Assembly (NCBI RefSeq): GCF_000016125.1
Contig: NC_009135.1
Span: 558,001-622,000 of the forward strand
Direction: 5' to 3'
From: Methanococcus maripaludis C5
Lineage (GTDB): Archaea; AGJL01; Methanococci; Methanococcales; Methanococcaceae
DNA: 64,000 nt
Shown here one piece after another: positions 8,255 to 17,262 of this stretch (within the stretch, counting starts at the first letter, position 1; each line of letters starts with the position of its first letter). Below the pieces are notes generated by a model. The model was given only the letters and a program-made list of their open reading frames with translations. It ran no database searches and was not told the origin of the DNA. A program made the translations under genes and the position numbers.

Positions 8255-9163
8255 TTATTCATCAATCATGCATTTTGCATCAATATACCATTTCGGAATT
8301 ACCGTATTGAAATAATCGTAATCAATAAGCGCTTTTGAAGCCTGTTCTTTCATGATATTAATCTGTTCATCGCCAAAAGGAATTGCCCAAGGCAGTGACG
8401 AGATTGTATTAACGGATATGTAGAGGGCGAGTAACTGGAAAAACTTTTCAGGAATATTTCCATTAAAGTAACCATCTATTTTACCAACTGCAAATGCTTT
8501 ACTTACCTCTACATCCCATATAATTCGGTTAAATTCTTCAAATGGGTCTCCGAAATCATAACGATTAAAATCAATTATTGCAACATCACCGCTATATGTT
8601 AAAATCATATTTCCAATATGGTAATCCCCATGTTGCAGTGTTGATCCAATATCATTTAATAAATGCCTATTACGAGTTATGTGTTCAATAAATAACTCGC
8701 CATTTTCATATTTTAATGGGCATTCTAAATATGCTTTAATTTTTAGATCTATCTTTTTATTAAACCTGTTTTCCCAGGGGTCCATGTTTGAGGGGATATT
8801 TACCGAATGGATTTTTTTAAGTATTTTTCCAGATTTTATTCCAAGGTTGTACTGTTCCATCGTATTCTTTTTTAGAATGGCTGTTTCTAAGTCTTCGCCT
8901 TCAACCCATGTGAGCAGCATGTATACGCCAGATTCACAAATTCCAAAATCAACTGGTTTTGACATTTCAAAGTCCATTTTGCTGAGTTCACATAATATAT
9001 TGTACTCTTTTTGTTTTCTTTCGTAGAATTTAATATCCGATATTCTAAGCAGGAGTTGTTTCCCATTTTTCGTGATAATATGGTATTTTTTATCTTCCGA
9101 CCACCCTTTATCCACTTCTTCAATGATATCCCATGATTCGCTTCCATTAATCCCTTTAAACAT
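8255..9163 (-). CDS. aminoglycoside phosphotransferase-fold kinase
   Basis: A 302-aa protein of the APH/choline-kinase superfamily. The N-lobe has an invariant-type Lys region (LLRISDIKFYERKQKEYNIL) and hinge (YMLLTWVEGEDLE). The C-lobe has Brenner's motif LQHGDYHIGNM (about residues 175-183; catalytic Asp and Mg-binding Asn) and the DFG-equivalent VAIIDFNRYDFGDP (about 195-205). Such proteins phosphorylate small molecules (aminoglycosides, homoserine, choline, or sugars); the archaeal substrate cannot be told from sequence, and no antibiotic role is implied. Full length for the family. It is the first gene inside the putative island to the right of the left att copy. Confidence 0.8.
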   Translation of the reverse strand: MFKGINGSESWDIIEEVDKGWSEDKKYHIITKNGKQLLLRISDIKFYERKQKEYNILCELSKMDFEMSKPVDFGICESGVYMLLTWVEGEDLETAILKKNTMEQYNLGIKSGKILKKIHSVNIPSNMDPWENRFNKKIDLKIKAYLECPLKYENGELFIEHITRNRHLLNDIGSTLQHGDYHIGNMILTYSGDVAIIDFNRYDFGDPFEEFNRIIWDVEVSKAFAVGKIDGYFNGNIPEKFFQLLALYISVNTISSLPWAIPFGDEQINIMKEQASKALIDYDYFNTVIPKWYIDAKCMIDE

Positions 9164-9261
9164 ATTATCACTTTTTGTGTCTGGAGTTTATATCAAATTT
9201 ATAATTAAATATTTTTAAATTTCTAAAAAATTAAAGTAAATTAAATCCAAAATACACTTTT

Positions 9262-10215
9262 TTAACTAAACACTATCAATACACCGATTATAAAAATATC
9301 TATAAGTAACGTAATAAATGCATTAATCATGACTATTTTTGTTCCCAATTTCGACCCGAACAATGAAACATGCAGGGGAATTGAATGTTTTGTGTATCTT
9401 GTTGAGATAGATAGGATATTTGCAAATATCAATCCGATTATTACTTCTTTTGAATTTAAAACACCATTTTCCAAAAGTCCGCTTCCCATCACCATTGCAG
9501 TTTGAATATTGATTAAATCTGCGATTACCAAAATTCCAACACTCGGATCAAGATCTAAAAAGCCAGTAAAAGGAGTTATAATCACTATTACATATTCAAA
9601 AACACCTGAATTCGAGAAATACAGAACAATAAATGTAGTTATAAACATTATTGGAATAATCCGCCTTGAAATTTTCAAAGTACTGTTAAGAGATTTATTA
9701 AATATGTTTTTAGTATTCTTTTTTTCTTCGATTTTTGGTTCAAAATCAATATCTTTTGAAACTATTGCAAGATAAAAAAGTCCAATAATCGTTTTTACCA
9801 GTGCAACACCTGATCGAATTAAAATATAAAATACTCCCGTCATTCCAAGAAGAGGTATTGCAACAGGTATAAAAAATGTAAATGTGTGGGAAAATATCGT
9901 TGGAAAAGAGTTTGCAAGGGAACATCCAATAATCTCTTTTTCAGTAACTTTTTGGTCTTTATATCCTTCAGCAAGTATGGAATACCCAACAGTTGGACTG
10001 AAAAAGCATGAAAGTATGGAATACATGGAAAGTTGATTCATTTTTAAGTGTTTAGTAAACGGATACAAAAAATCACTTACTTTTTTCATTACACCCATAT
10101 TTATCAGGCAATTCATGACAAACATTGTCAAAAGAACAACTGATGCCATTTCTAGGGTGTATGTTGCAGAACTTACTAAAGAAATACTAAACACTGAAAA
10201 ATCAAAAATATTCAT
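9262..10215 (-). CDS. membrane protein with nucleoside-recognition (Gate) domains
   Basis: A 317-aa protein with about eight hydrophobic helices arranged as two similar halves. Each half has the Gate-domain feel of spore-maturation SpmA/SpmB and nucleoside-transporter relatives (SYSILSCFFSPTVGYSILAEGY and LILVIADLINIQTAMVMGSG-like segments around residues 65-85 and 235-255). Archaeal members (COG3366-like) are uncharacterised transporters. A charged loop (residues about 155-175, EPKIEEKKNTKN) separates the halves. It is monocistronic, with neighbours in the same direction at about 100 and 280 bp. Substrate unknown. Confidence 0.65.
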   Translation of the reverse strand: MNIFDFSVFSISLVSSATYTLEMASVVLLTMFVMNCLINMGVMKKVSDFLYPFTKHLKMNQLSMYSILSCFFSPTVGYSILAEGYKDQKVTEKEIIGCSLANSFPTIFSHTFTFFIPVAIPLLGMTGVFYILIRSGVALVKTIIGLFYLAIVSKDIDFEPKIEEKKNTKNIFNKSLNSTLKISRRIIPIMFITTFIVLYFSNSGVFEYVIVIITPFTGFLDLDPSVGILVIADLINIQTAMVMGSGLLENGVLNSKEVIIGLIFANILSISTRYTKHSIPLHVSLFGSKLGTKIVMINAFITLLIDIFIIGVLIVFS

Positions 10216-10498
10216 CGAGTCACCATTCTTAATACAAACTAATAAAAAATTAATATCTCATTATTTAAAGCCTTTTGGAAATAAATCCAGATATTACGCC
10301 GTATAATTAAATTAAAGTTTATAAGTGTTCAAGAATGGCTTAAATAAAGATATTTTGATTAAATTAGTAAAAATCCTTATCAAATAGGGATTTTAAAAAG
10401 TTGAAAAATGATACATAAAAAAAGATAATTCTAAACTTTTTTATATTTTTAAATTTTAAAACAGTTTAAATTCGAAAAAAGAAAAATCAATTTTTTAT

Positions 10499-11278
10499 TT
10501 ATTGCTGGGATTCTACTTTTTTTAGCATTTCCCCAACATCTCCCTCAATCATGATGTTATCAAGCCTGTTTCCTTTAAGATTTTCACGCGCCATTGTTAT
10601 TGAGTAAGGAATAACACCCAAGATAGGAATGTTTTTCTTTGATAGGGCATCTTCAAGGATTGTTTTTGTTTCATCATCAACCCTATTTAGAATAACTCCA
10701 AATGGTTTGCCTGCTTCTTTGGATAATCCAGATATCTTTTCACTTAATAAAACGGCATCATTAGATGGATCAACCACCATGACTACGGAATCTACTCCCC
10801 CAACTATTCCACGACCAAAGTGTTCAACCCCAGCTTCAGTGTCAACCAAAACCCATTCATTATCGTTTACAGTGAGATTGGTTAAAAAGTCTCTTGCAAT
10901 TACTCCCATTGGGCATGCACAGCCTTCATGACTATGTTCTATCTTTCCAATCTGCATGAAACCTTTGTTTCCAGTCCAAGATACAAATTCGGATGAAAGT
11001 TCATCCAACTTACTTTTCTCAAATAGGGGTACTTTTTCATCCCCTTCGTTTTTGATTCTGGCCCTTAGTTTCGCCCCTACTACTGGCCTACCGCCCATAT
11101 AGTTCATGAGTGTTTTTTCTGCAGGCCCTGTTCCAACCATTGTGCTAAGACCTAAGTTGGATTCATCAGAATCTACAATTAAAACCTTTTTTCCCTGTTC
11201 TTCAATCTTTTGAGCCATTAATGTAATCAAAGTACTTTTTCCGCAACCGCCACGGCCGCAAATAACCATTTTAGGCAT
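10499..11278 (-). CDS. cooC: CooC-type MinD-like ATPase (nickel insertion for CO dehydrogenase)
   Basis: A 259-aa P-loop NTPase of the MinD/ParA/CooC group. The start is taken at ATG 11278, since GGAGGT lies 7 nt before it; the open frame extends 15 nt further upstream to a TTG inside that RBS. The deviant Walker A is ICGRGGCGKSTL (about residues 4-15), Walker A' is VLIVDSDES, and DTEAGVEHFGRG gives the Walker B/switch region. The HEGCACPMG segment carries the CxC pair that in CooC dimers binds nickel/zinc. CooC loads nickel into the C-cluster of CO dehydrogenase/acetyl-CoA synthase in an ATP-dependent way. No cdh genes are visible nearby, so partner and context are unproven. A maturation factor among island genes is noteworthy. 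Confidence 0.8.
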   Translation of the reverse strand: MPKMVICGRGGCGKSTLITLMAQKIEEQGKKVLIVDSDESNLGLSTMVGTGPAEKTLMNYMGGRPVVGAKLRARIKNEGDEKVPLFEKSKLDELSSEFVSWTGNKGFMQIGKIEHSHEGCACPMGVIARDFLTNLTVNDNEWVLVDTEAGVEHFGRGIVGGVDSVVMVVDPSNDAVLLSEKISGLSKEAGKPFGVILNRVDDETKTILEDALSKKNIPILGVIPYSITMARENLKGNRLDNIMIEGDVGEMLKKVESQQ

Positions 11279-11505
11279 AATTTTAACCTCCAAATTTACG
11301 AATACTGCTGGTTAATGCTTAGTATAAACAACTATATAAATCATACATATTTAATATAAAGTATTATTTAATACTTATAAAAATATATTTAAGTAATATG
11401 AACATACTCATTATACAGTTGGTTTAGGTTATCAAACGATTCATCTTACCAAAAACAGCAGCATTTGCCATATTCCAGTGATTTCATAAAAAATACTTAT
11501 CTTTT

Positions 11506-12372
11506 TTATTTCAAAACTGCATGGATGTATGAGACATTGTTTTTCTCCCATGCTTCTACACTATAACCTGCTTCCAAAAACAGTGCTTTCCAGTCTTCTG
11601 GACCCCTTTGCACACCATGAAAATGATCAATTGGCTCCACTGCAAATACTTCACCGGATGGTTTTAAAACCCGTTTAATATCTTGCAATGCTTTTGCTAC
11701 GTCATCAAGATGATGCAACATAAAAAAACAGGTAACTGTATCGAAGTATTCATCTTCAAAAGGTAATTCATAGGCGCTGGCTACAGCAAAATGTGTATTG
11801 GTTACGCCTTCAATTTTTGCATTTAATTTGCACTGTTCTATTGAACCATCAATGATGTCTACCCCATATATTATAGATTCTGGCTTTGCTTTAGCCATAT
11901 TTATTGCAAGAGATCCAATACCACAGCCTACGTCAAGTATATTCTTTCCGTTCAGTGATGGAAGAAGACTGTTGAATGCTTCCATTTTCCGGGGTTCCAT
12001 AGAAGTTTGTGGAAACTTTGCTTCTTTAATTTGATCAAAAGAAGTATATGGTAAAATACTATAGATGCGGGCACCATTTTCAGCCATTAACCCCCTTACA
12101 TAATGCATATCTCCTTCTTTTTGAATGTAGCTTACAACTGAAACTCCAAGACTATTACAAAACCTTTTATTTAGTTCTTCTATGTTTTTATGAAACTTTG
12201 TTTTCAGAGGGTCATGTATTACCATATAATGTGAGTATTTATCGGTAAAAATTTCGTCTTCTGCACCCGTAATTTCAATACCGCTTATTGCCTGTCTCCA
12301 TAAATGCGGCATTTTTAGGTTATCTTCTGTGGTATGGTTATGAACTTTTCCGATATTTTCCATTTGATTCAC
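11506..12372 (-). CDS. class I SAM-dependent methyltransferase
   Basis: A 288-aa protein. Residues about 145-155 show motif I (NILDVGCGIGSLAINMA) with the acidic motif II (IYGVDIIDGSIEQC) 25 residues later, then AYELPFEDEYFDTVTCFFMLHHLDD (motif III/IV), the usual Methyltransf_11 signature. The N-terminal ~130 residues (KVHNHTTEDNLKMPHLWRQAI...) are an extra domain that should carry substrate specificity, which I cannot name. It is likely to methylate a small molecule. It sits alone, with about 200 bp to cooC downstream. Confidence 0.75.
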   Translation of the reverse strand: MNQMENIGKVHNHTTEDNLKMPHLWRQAISGIEITGAEDEIFTDKYSHYMVIHDPLKTKFHKNIEELNKRFCNSLGVSVVSYIQKEGDMHYVRGLMAENGARIYSILPYTSFDQIKEAKFPQTSMEPRKMEAFNSLLPSLNGKNILDVGCGIGSLAINMAKAKPESIIYGVDIIDGSIEQCKLNAKIEGVTNTHFAVASAYELPFEDEYFDTVTCFFMLHHLDDVAKALQDIKRVLKPSGEVFAVEPIDHFHGVQRGPEDWKALFLEAGYSVEAWEKNNVSYIHAVLK

Positions 12373-13141
12373 CGTTACTTAGTTTATAAGACATTATTTT
12401 TTCTCATTTCAGATATTGCGATAAATAATGCAAAAATTAGTCCAAAAATCAAAAATCAATATCTTAGTTATTAAAAAAAGAATATTTAATAATACCGATT
12501 AAGTTTGATCCATTAATTTGTTTTGAAACATTATCATTATCCTGCAAGTTCTAAAATCTAGCCTAAATTACGTTTATTAGTTTTAATCGCCCTGCCGGGT
12601 AAAATTTAAGAGTTTGATCTAGATTTTAAATATCAATACACTAAAAAACAGAGTTTTTTGTGTTAATAAATCTTTGATTTATATAATATATCAAAATGTA
12701 ATGAATTGATAGTTAATTACCAAATGGATAAATTTTAAAAAAGTAAAAAAAGACTTTTGAAAACCCATACACTCCCCCCGAATGTAAAAAGGTTCCAGTA
12801 TCGGTGCGTGAAATTAGGTCAAGAAAGTATATTTCTATTCCAAAAGGTGTTCCACAGTTATAGAAATTTCTATGTCAGCCCCCCGAAAAATTAAGTTTCG
12901 GGTAATATAATTTCTAAAATTCGCAGTATTTAACGATTACGGCAAAATAAACGATAAAAACCTGTTAAAATTGATTTAAAAAAATATTTGGTTCAGATGG
13001 ATAATTTATTAAAAAATTGCTTCAAATTCTGGTAATTTACCATATTAATTTCATGCCAATTGAGTTTTCAAAAGTAGGCTGAGTTTTGAAAACCTAGCGA
13101 TTTCTCGCCAAAATTAACTCTGAAATTACGAATATAAAAAG
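12373..13141. other. 770-bp gap with hairpins and no intact gene
   Basis: No intact gene. It contains a perfect 7-bp stem CCCGAAA...TTTCGGG (12882-12902) and a palindrome ATAGAAATTTCTAT (about 12860-12873), both within a slightly GC-richer block (12770-12905) with runs of C. These could be terminators or traces of a decayed element. The missing N-terminal part of the broken ablB (next feature) would be expected here but I cannot read it. Confidence 0.35.
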
Positions 13142-13612
13142 TTGATTTTGTTTCGTGAATATGGATTAACTGATTTAAAAAAGCGTTATGATCTGCCCCA
13201 AAACAAGATTTTTCTAGACTGGATATGGGATATGAATCTAGAAAACTCCAATTCTGAAACCTTGTATTTTAGTGTCCCTTTGGGCACCATTCAATTCAGG
13301 GTATGGCGATTCTTGCCATTATACATTATTTGAAATGGATCTTAAAAATAAATGTGTGGAAATGACTGATTTTGCAGTTCTTCCAGAGTATCGAAAACAG
13401 GGGCTTTCAGAGTATTTATTGTATTTAATGGAAAAAATAATGAAATATACTGATTTAGGGTGTTTTACACAATTTCACGGAGTTTATCTTACGGAATGAA
13501 TATTACATTTAAAAAAATGGGCTATATCTACGGCGGAACTGCGGTAAATAATACAAACATCTGTGGAAAGTTTGAAGACATGAATTTATGGTATAAGGTC
13601 GTAGAAGAGTAA
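13142..13612 (+). pseudogene. ablB: broken ablB-like beta-lysine N-acetyltransferase
   Basis: Three successive frames together give the second half of a GNAT acetyltransferase. First comes a frame from 13142 (FREYGLTDLKKRYDLPQNKI...). A second frame from about 13272 reads APFNSGYGDSCHYTLFEMD and MTDFAVLPEYRKQGLSEYLL, where the Q/R-x-x-G acetyl-CoA site is R-K-Q-G-L-S. A third frame from 13497 reads NITFKKMGYIYGGTAVNNTN and ends VVEE at 13612. The NITFxKxGYxYGGTxVNNTNI ending is characteristic of AblB, which acetylates beta-lysine to the osmolyte N-epsilon-acetyl-beta-lysine in methanogens. The convergent neighbour encodes a KamA/AblA-type aminomutase, which fits. At least two frameshifts and the loss of the N-terminus make this a pseudogene. 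Confidence 0.75.
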
Positions 13613-13652
13613 TTTACAACTTATTTTTAATAAAAAAAAGGATTTGAAAAAT

Positions 13653-15437
13653 TTAAAAATAATACCATATAGACTGGTAATCTTCTATTTTTTCACCCCG
13701 TCTTTTTAATTCATTGAGATAATTTTGAATAGGAACATCTTTATAGATATAAGTTTTAGTAAGCGCTATATTTTTCTCCCATGGGTGAAACTCGTAAACT
13801 CTACTCCCATCTTTTAAAATCATTATTAAATCATGATCCTGATAAAAATTCAAATTATTTTTACCGAGTTTAGGTACATTGAAAACTGTGCTATCGGTTC
13901 TACAGTATCCTGGAAGTAACCTTGCTTCTTCCTTTCTCTCTTGAAGTGCTCTTGCTATTGGAACTCTATAATTTACGGTTTCTTCCTTTCCTTTTGTATT
14001 AAACAAGTAGTAAGGTTCAATTCCGACAAGTTTTAAGGCTTTTCTAAGAGCTGAAGTTTCAAATCGTCTGCTGTTTTCGACAGTAAATACTTGCTGATTA
14101 TATACATATATTCCATTATTTTTTAATTTTGATACGGCATCTTTTAAGTCTTTTGTAACTTCATAGACGTGTTCTATGTGAGTAGATACTGCAACTTCAC
14201 GAATACCTGGTTCATTGTAATGTCCAAGTACTTCTGTAAATTCATCAGTTATTCTTTGAGGGAGAACCACAGGCGTTCTTGTTCCAATTCTTATTCGCTC
14301 TAAATGTTTAATTTCCGAAAATTCGGATAAAAGGTATGCTAAGTATTCTTCACTTAATATTCCGGGGTCACCCCCTGTTAAAAGTACTTCTTTAATGGAT
14401 TCATTATTTCTAAACCATTCGATTGCATTTTCAACAGATTCTTTTTTTGCCAGTGCATTTTTTGAAAATACGTCTTTAATTTGCCAATTTCTTTGACAAT
14501 AAACACATATTTGGGCACATGTTTCATATGGTTTCATTATCGCAATCATTGGATATCGTCTTGTTACAAGGTCAACTGGCGATGTATCCGTTTCACCCAT
14601 AAAATCGAGACTTTCTCCGGAATTTCTAGCTTCAGCTGTTTTTTCGACATAATTTAGAGGTGGAATCACCTGCGCCCTTACTGCGTGATCATATTTCCTG
14701 TCAGTCGTGTTATCCATTAAAGAAACATAATACGGCGTTATACCAAAAGGAATATTATTTTGACGAGCTTTTTCAATCGCATTTTTTTCAGAAACTGAAA
14801 GAGCCACTAAATTTTCTAAAGTTTTCGAATTTATAACAACATTTTCAAGCTGCCAGTTCCAGTCGTTCCAGTTTTCTTCATTCGCTCCAAAATAATTTAG
14901 AATCCTTTTTTTATTTTCTTTTCTTTTTTCAGAAACTTTTTTGGAGAGTCCTGAGGGGTAGCGCCCGATATAATATTCAACCTCGTTAGATAGTTTATCA
15001 AGATCTTTTGATCGAAGAACCGCTGAATTTCTACCACTAAATTTAAAAAACTCGGGAAATTTTTCCATATATATCCCAGATTTTCCATTTATTCCTTTTA
15101 AAAGGTAGATGAATTCGTTTAAAAATCCTAATGAAATTCCGGAAGTTTCCCCCCGATAAAGTTTCCAAAGAGCAGTTATTGCAGAAAATCCCGCCAATTT
15201 TTCATTTTTTGGTGACAGGACATTTTTAAAAGTTTTAATGCATTCCTTCATGTTGATTATTTCGAGTTTTGGAAAAACAGTATTTTCAAAATAAAGCATT
15301 TTTTCAATAGAATTTAAGTATTCATATAAATTATGTCTTAAATCGTCGACATCCTTGCTTTTTCTCAAAATATCGTGAAAATTCGGATCTATTTTAAATA
15401 AATGCTCCATTTTTGAATTAAAATGGTCGTTTTGCAT
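13653..15437 (-). CDS. kamA: KamA-family radical SAM aminomutase (lysine 2,3-aminomutase type)
   Basis: A 594-aa protein. The core has the radical SAM motif CAQICVYCQRN (CxxxCxxC at about residues 305-312), followed by VLLTGGDPGILS, the SAM-binding GGDP. Then come RIRIGTRTPVVLPQRI, AVSTHIEHVYEV and YNQQVFTVENSRRFET (about 430-470), all typical of lysine/glutamate 2,3-aminomutases, which use PLP and a 4Fe-4S cluster to move an amino group from C2 to C3. The protein is about 150-170 residues longer than AblA; the extra N-terminal domain (1-190, HFNSKMEHLFKIDPNF...) is of unknown role. A broken ablB lies tail-to-tail downstream. The likely product is beta-lysine or a beta-amino acid; the exact substrate is inferred. 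Confidence 0.75.
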   Translation of the reverse strand: MQNDHFNSKMEHLFKIDPNFHDILRKSKDVDDLRHNLYEYLNSIEKMLYFENTVFPKLEIINMKECIKTFKNVLSPKNEKLAGFSAITALWKLYRGETSGISLGFLNEFIYLLKGINGKSGIYMEKFPEFFKFSGRNSAVLRSKDLDKLSNEVEYYIGRYPSGLSKKVSEKRKENKKRILNYFGANEENWNDWNWQLENVVINSKTLENLVALSVSEKNAIEKARQNNIPFGITPYYVSLMDNTTDRKYDHAVRAQVIPPLNYVEKTAEARNSGESLDFMGETDTSPVDLVTRRYPMIAIMKPYETCAQICVYCQRNWQIKDVFSKNALAKKESVENAIEWFRNNESIKEVLLTGGDPGILSEEYLAYLLSEFSEIKHLERIRIGTRTPVVLPQRITDEFTEVLGHYNEPGIREVAVSTHIEHVYEVTKDLKDAVSKLKNNGIYVYNQQVFTVENSRRFETSALRKALKLVGIEPYYLFNTKGKEETVNYRVPIARALQERKEEARLLPGYCRTDSTVFNVPKLGKNNLNFYQDHDLIMILKDGSRVYEFHPWEKNIALTKTYIYKDVPIQNYLNELKRRGEKIEDYQSIWYYF

Positions 15438-15585
15438 AGTTATCTCCTCTAATATTTAAAAATGGAGTATCGTTCTTTAAAAGATTTTGTCAAAAATAGA
15501 ATATATTTCGAGTTAAAAAGTCCCCAATCCTAACATTTATTAAAAGTATTATAAAGTATTTATTGTTAAATTATAACTTTTTTTC

Positions 15586-15760
15586 TTACCCCTTTTTCTT
15601 TTCTTCAAGTTTTTCAATTGTTTTAACTTCTAAATCATGATATTTTTCATTTTTTTTGAAAATACGGCTTAAATTAATTTTCAGTTAGGTCCTCTATATT
15701 TTTCTTATACTTCTCACTATCAATTATCAAATCCACATCCTTATACAAAACATGTGCCAT
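15586..15760 (-). pseudogene. remnant of a small gene, frameshifted
   Basis: An ATG at 15760 opens MAHVLYKDVDLIIDSEKYKK and stops at 15674. One frame over, the reading continues LSRIFKKNEKYHDLEVKTIE and ends KLEEKKKG with a stop at 15586. Together this would be a charged helical protein of about 58 residues. The family is not recognised. Confidence 0.3.
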
Positions 15761-15948
15761 AATATTGCCCAAACATATATATTTTCTAAAAAAAGGTAAT
15801 CACGTTAAAATAGTTTAAATCTGCAAAATTACCTTTCCAATATCCACTGAATTTTTCTCAAAATCCATCCAGTATCGGAAGATTTTCTCAGGATTACAAG
15901 ATCTTTAACTTTTGAACGTGAAAAGAATTTCCAATATGGCAGGTTACT

Positions 15949-16038
15949 TTAATCGAAAGTCCACGTTTCAAAAGCCTTTAAAAGCTGTACAGTGCTCAAA
16001 GTAAGAGTTGTATCAAAATAAGGTTCAATAAGTGCCAT
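15949..16038 (-). CDS. 29-aa ORF with strong RBS, probably the 5' end of a decayed gene
   Basis: The ATG at 16038 follows GGAGGGGGTTTGAAAG, a good RBS. The peptide MALIEPYFDTTLTLSTVQLL plus KAFETWTFD is then stopped by TAA. Codons look native but the product is very short. Downstream sequence in another frame (SNLPYWKFFSRSKVKDLVIL) may be its former continuation, so a decayed gene is more likely than a functional microprotein. Confidence 0.3.
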   Translation of the reverse strand: MALIEPYFDTTLTLSTVQLLKAFETWTFD

Positions 16039-16299
16039 CTTTCAAACCCCCTCCAAAAATAAAAAAAATAATTTCCAATAATAAAACTGTCTTTATAGAA
16101 TTATAAAAAGAATATTTTAAAATTATTAAATATTGTCCGGATGGGTTAATTTATAAATTTTTTGAAAAATTTTTCAGATTTTAACCTTCATTTGGGAATA
16201 TATGGACCATTTTAAAAGTTAACTGAATCATTTGGTTTAAGTTATATAATGCTAAATCAAAAATTTTATTAAAGCATGTAATTTGTAAAATGGGGGATT

Positions 16300-17262
16300 A
16301 TGTTAGGGTACTTGTTATTGTACATGATATTCGGGGGAATTTTACTTGCATACGGGAGTGACTGGTTTATTGAAGGAAGTACTCGGGTTGCAAAACACTT
16401 CAATGTTTCAAATTTTGTAATCGGTGCAACGATTGTCGCATTTGGAACTTCTCTTCCAGAAATTGTAACAAGTAGCGGTGCTGCACTTTCTGGATCTCCA
16501 GGGCTTGCTGTTGGAAATGCTATTGGAAGCTGCATTGCAAATATCGGAATTATTTTGGGAATTAGTGTACTGATGTATCCATTAATTATTAAAAAACGGG
16601 CAATTATTAAAAATGGAAATATTTATCTTATTGCAACAATATTGCTGGTTATTTTAGGATACAATGGTTTTTCAAGGTTTGACGGATTGATATTATTTCT
16701 TTTTATGATTATTTATGTAATATATACGATCAAAACAAGTGAATCCGATGAAGAAGAAATCATTTCAGATATTACTGTTAAAAAGGCTTCGATATTTATT
16801 GTAGTTGGCTTACTGGCTGTGATTTTAGGGAGTGATTTATTTATAGGAGGCGCAAAAGGGATCGCAGAATATTTTAACGTTCCTGAAAGTATTATTGGAT
16901 TCTCACTTGTTGCATTTGGAACTTCGTTACCAGAACTTGCGTCTTCAGTTGCTGCTGCAAAACGAAAACTTGGAAGCATTGTTCTTGGAAATGTAATTGG
17001 GAGTAATATTGCAAATACCTGCGTAGCTCTTTCATTTTCCGCAATGATTGTAGATATCCCAAAATACAACGTAGAATTGATGGTAAATACAATAATGGCA
17101 CTTTTAATAATTTTTACAATGAATCGGGAAAAAATAAAGAAAATGTTGAACTTTAAGAACTTTAGAACAGATTACTTCTCAAAAATAGATAGAATCGATG
17201 GTATTTCTTACATCTTGATTTATTTGATATTTTTGGCTTATCTTTTGGGATATATATTTTAA
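16300..17262 (+). CDS. Na+/Ca2+ exchanger family (CaCA) antiporter
   Basis: A 320-aa integral membrane protein with about ten helices in two inverted-topology halves. The two alpha repeats are clear: NFVIGATIVAFGTSLPEIVT (about residues 39-58, followed by NAIGSCIANIG) and SIIGFSLVAFGTSLPELASS (about 197-216, followed by NVIGSNIANT). The acidic residue of each GTSLPE motif binds the cation. Length and layout are those of the archaeal NCX_Mj type (about 300 aa), which exchanges Ca2+ for Na+. The acidic loop between halves (TSESDEEEIISD, about 146-157) is short and not a calcium-binding regulatory domain. Starts at ATG 16300 with GGGG upstream. Confidence 0.9.
   Translation: MLGYLLLYMIFGGILLAYGSDWFIEGSTRVAKHFNVSNFVIGATIVAFGTSLPEIVTSSGAALSGSPGLAVGNAIGSCIANIGIILGISVLMYPLIIKKRAIIKNGNIYLIATILLVILGYNGFSRFDGLILFLFMIIYVIYTIKTSESDEEEIISDITVKKASIFIVVGLLAVILGSDLFIGGAKGIAEYFNVPESIIGFSLVAFGTSLPELASSVAAAKRKLGSIVLGNVIGSNIANTCVALSFSAMIVDIPKYNVELMVNTIMALLIIFTMNREKIKKMLNFKNFRTDYFSKIDRIDGISYILIYLIFLAYLLGYIF

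Larger units (their letters stand above)
15438..16299. other. 862-bp gap with two decayed reading frames
   Basis: Holds two remnants on the minus strand, listed separately (15586-15760 and 15949-16038), plus unreadable sequence between them. From 16100 to 16299 it is AT-rich and should contain the promoter of the exchanger gene. I see no repeat or RNA gene. Confidence 0.5.
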
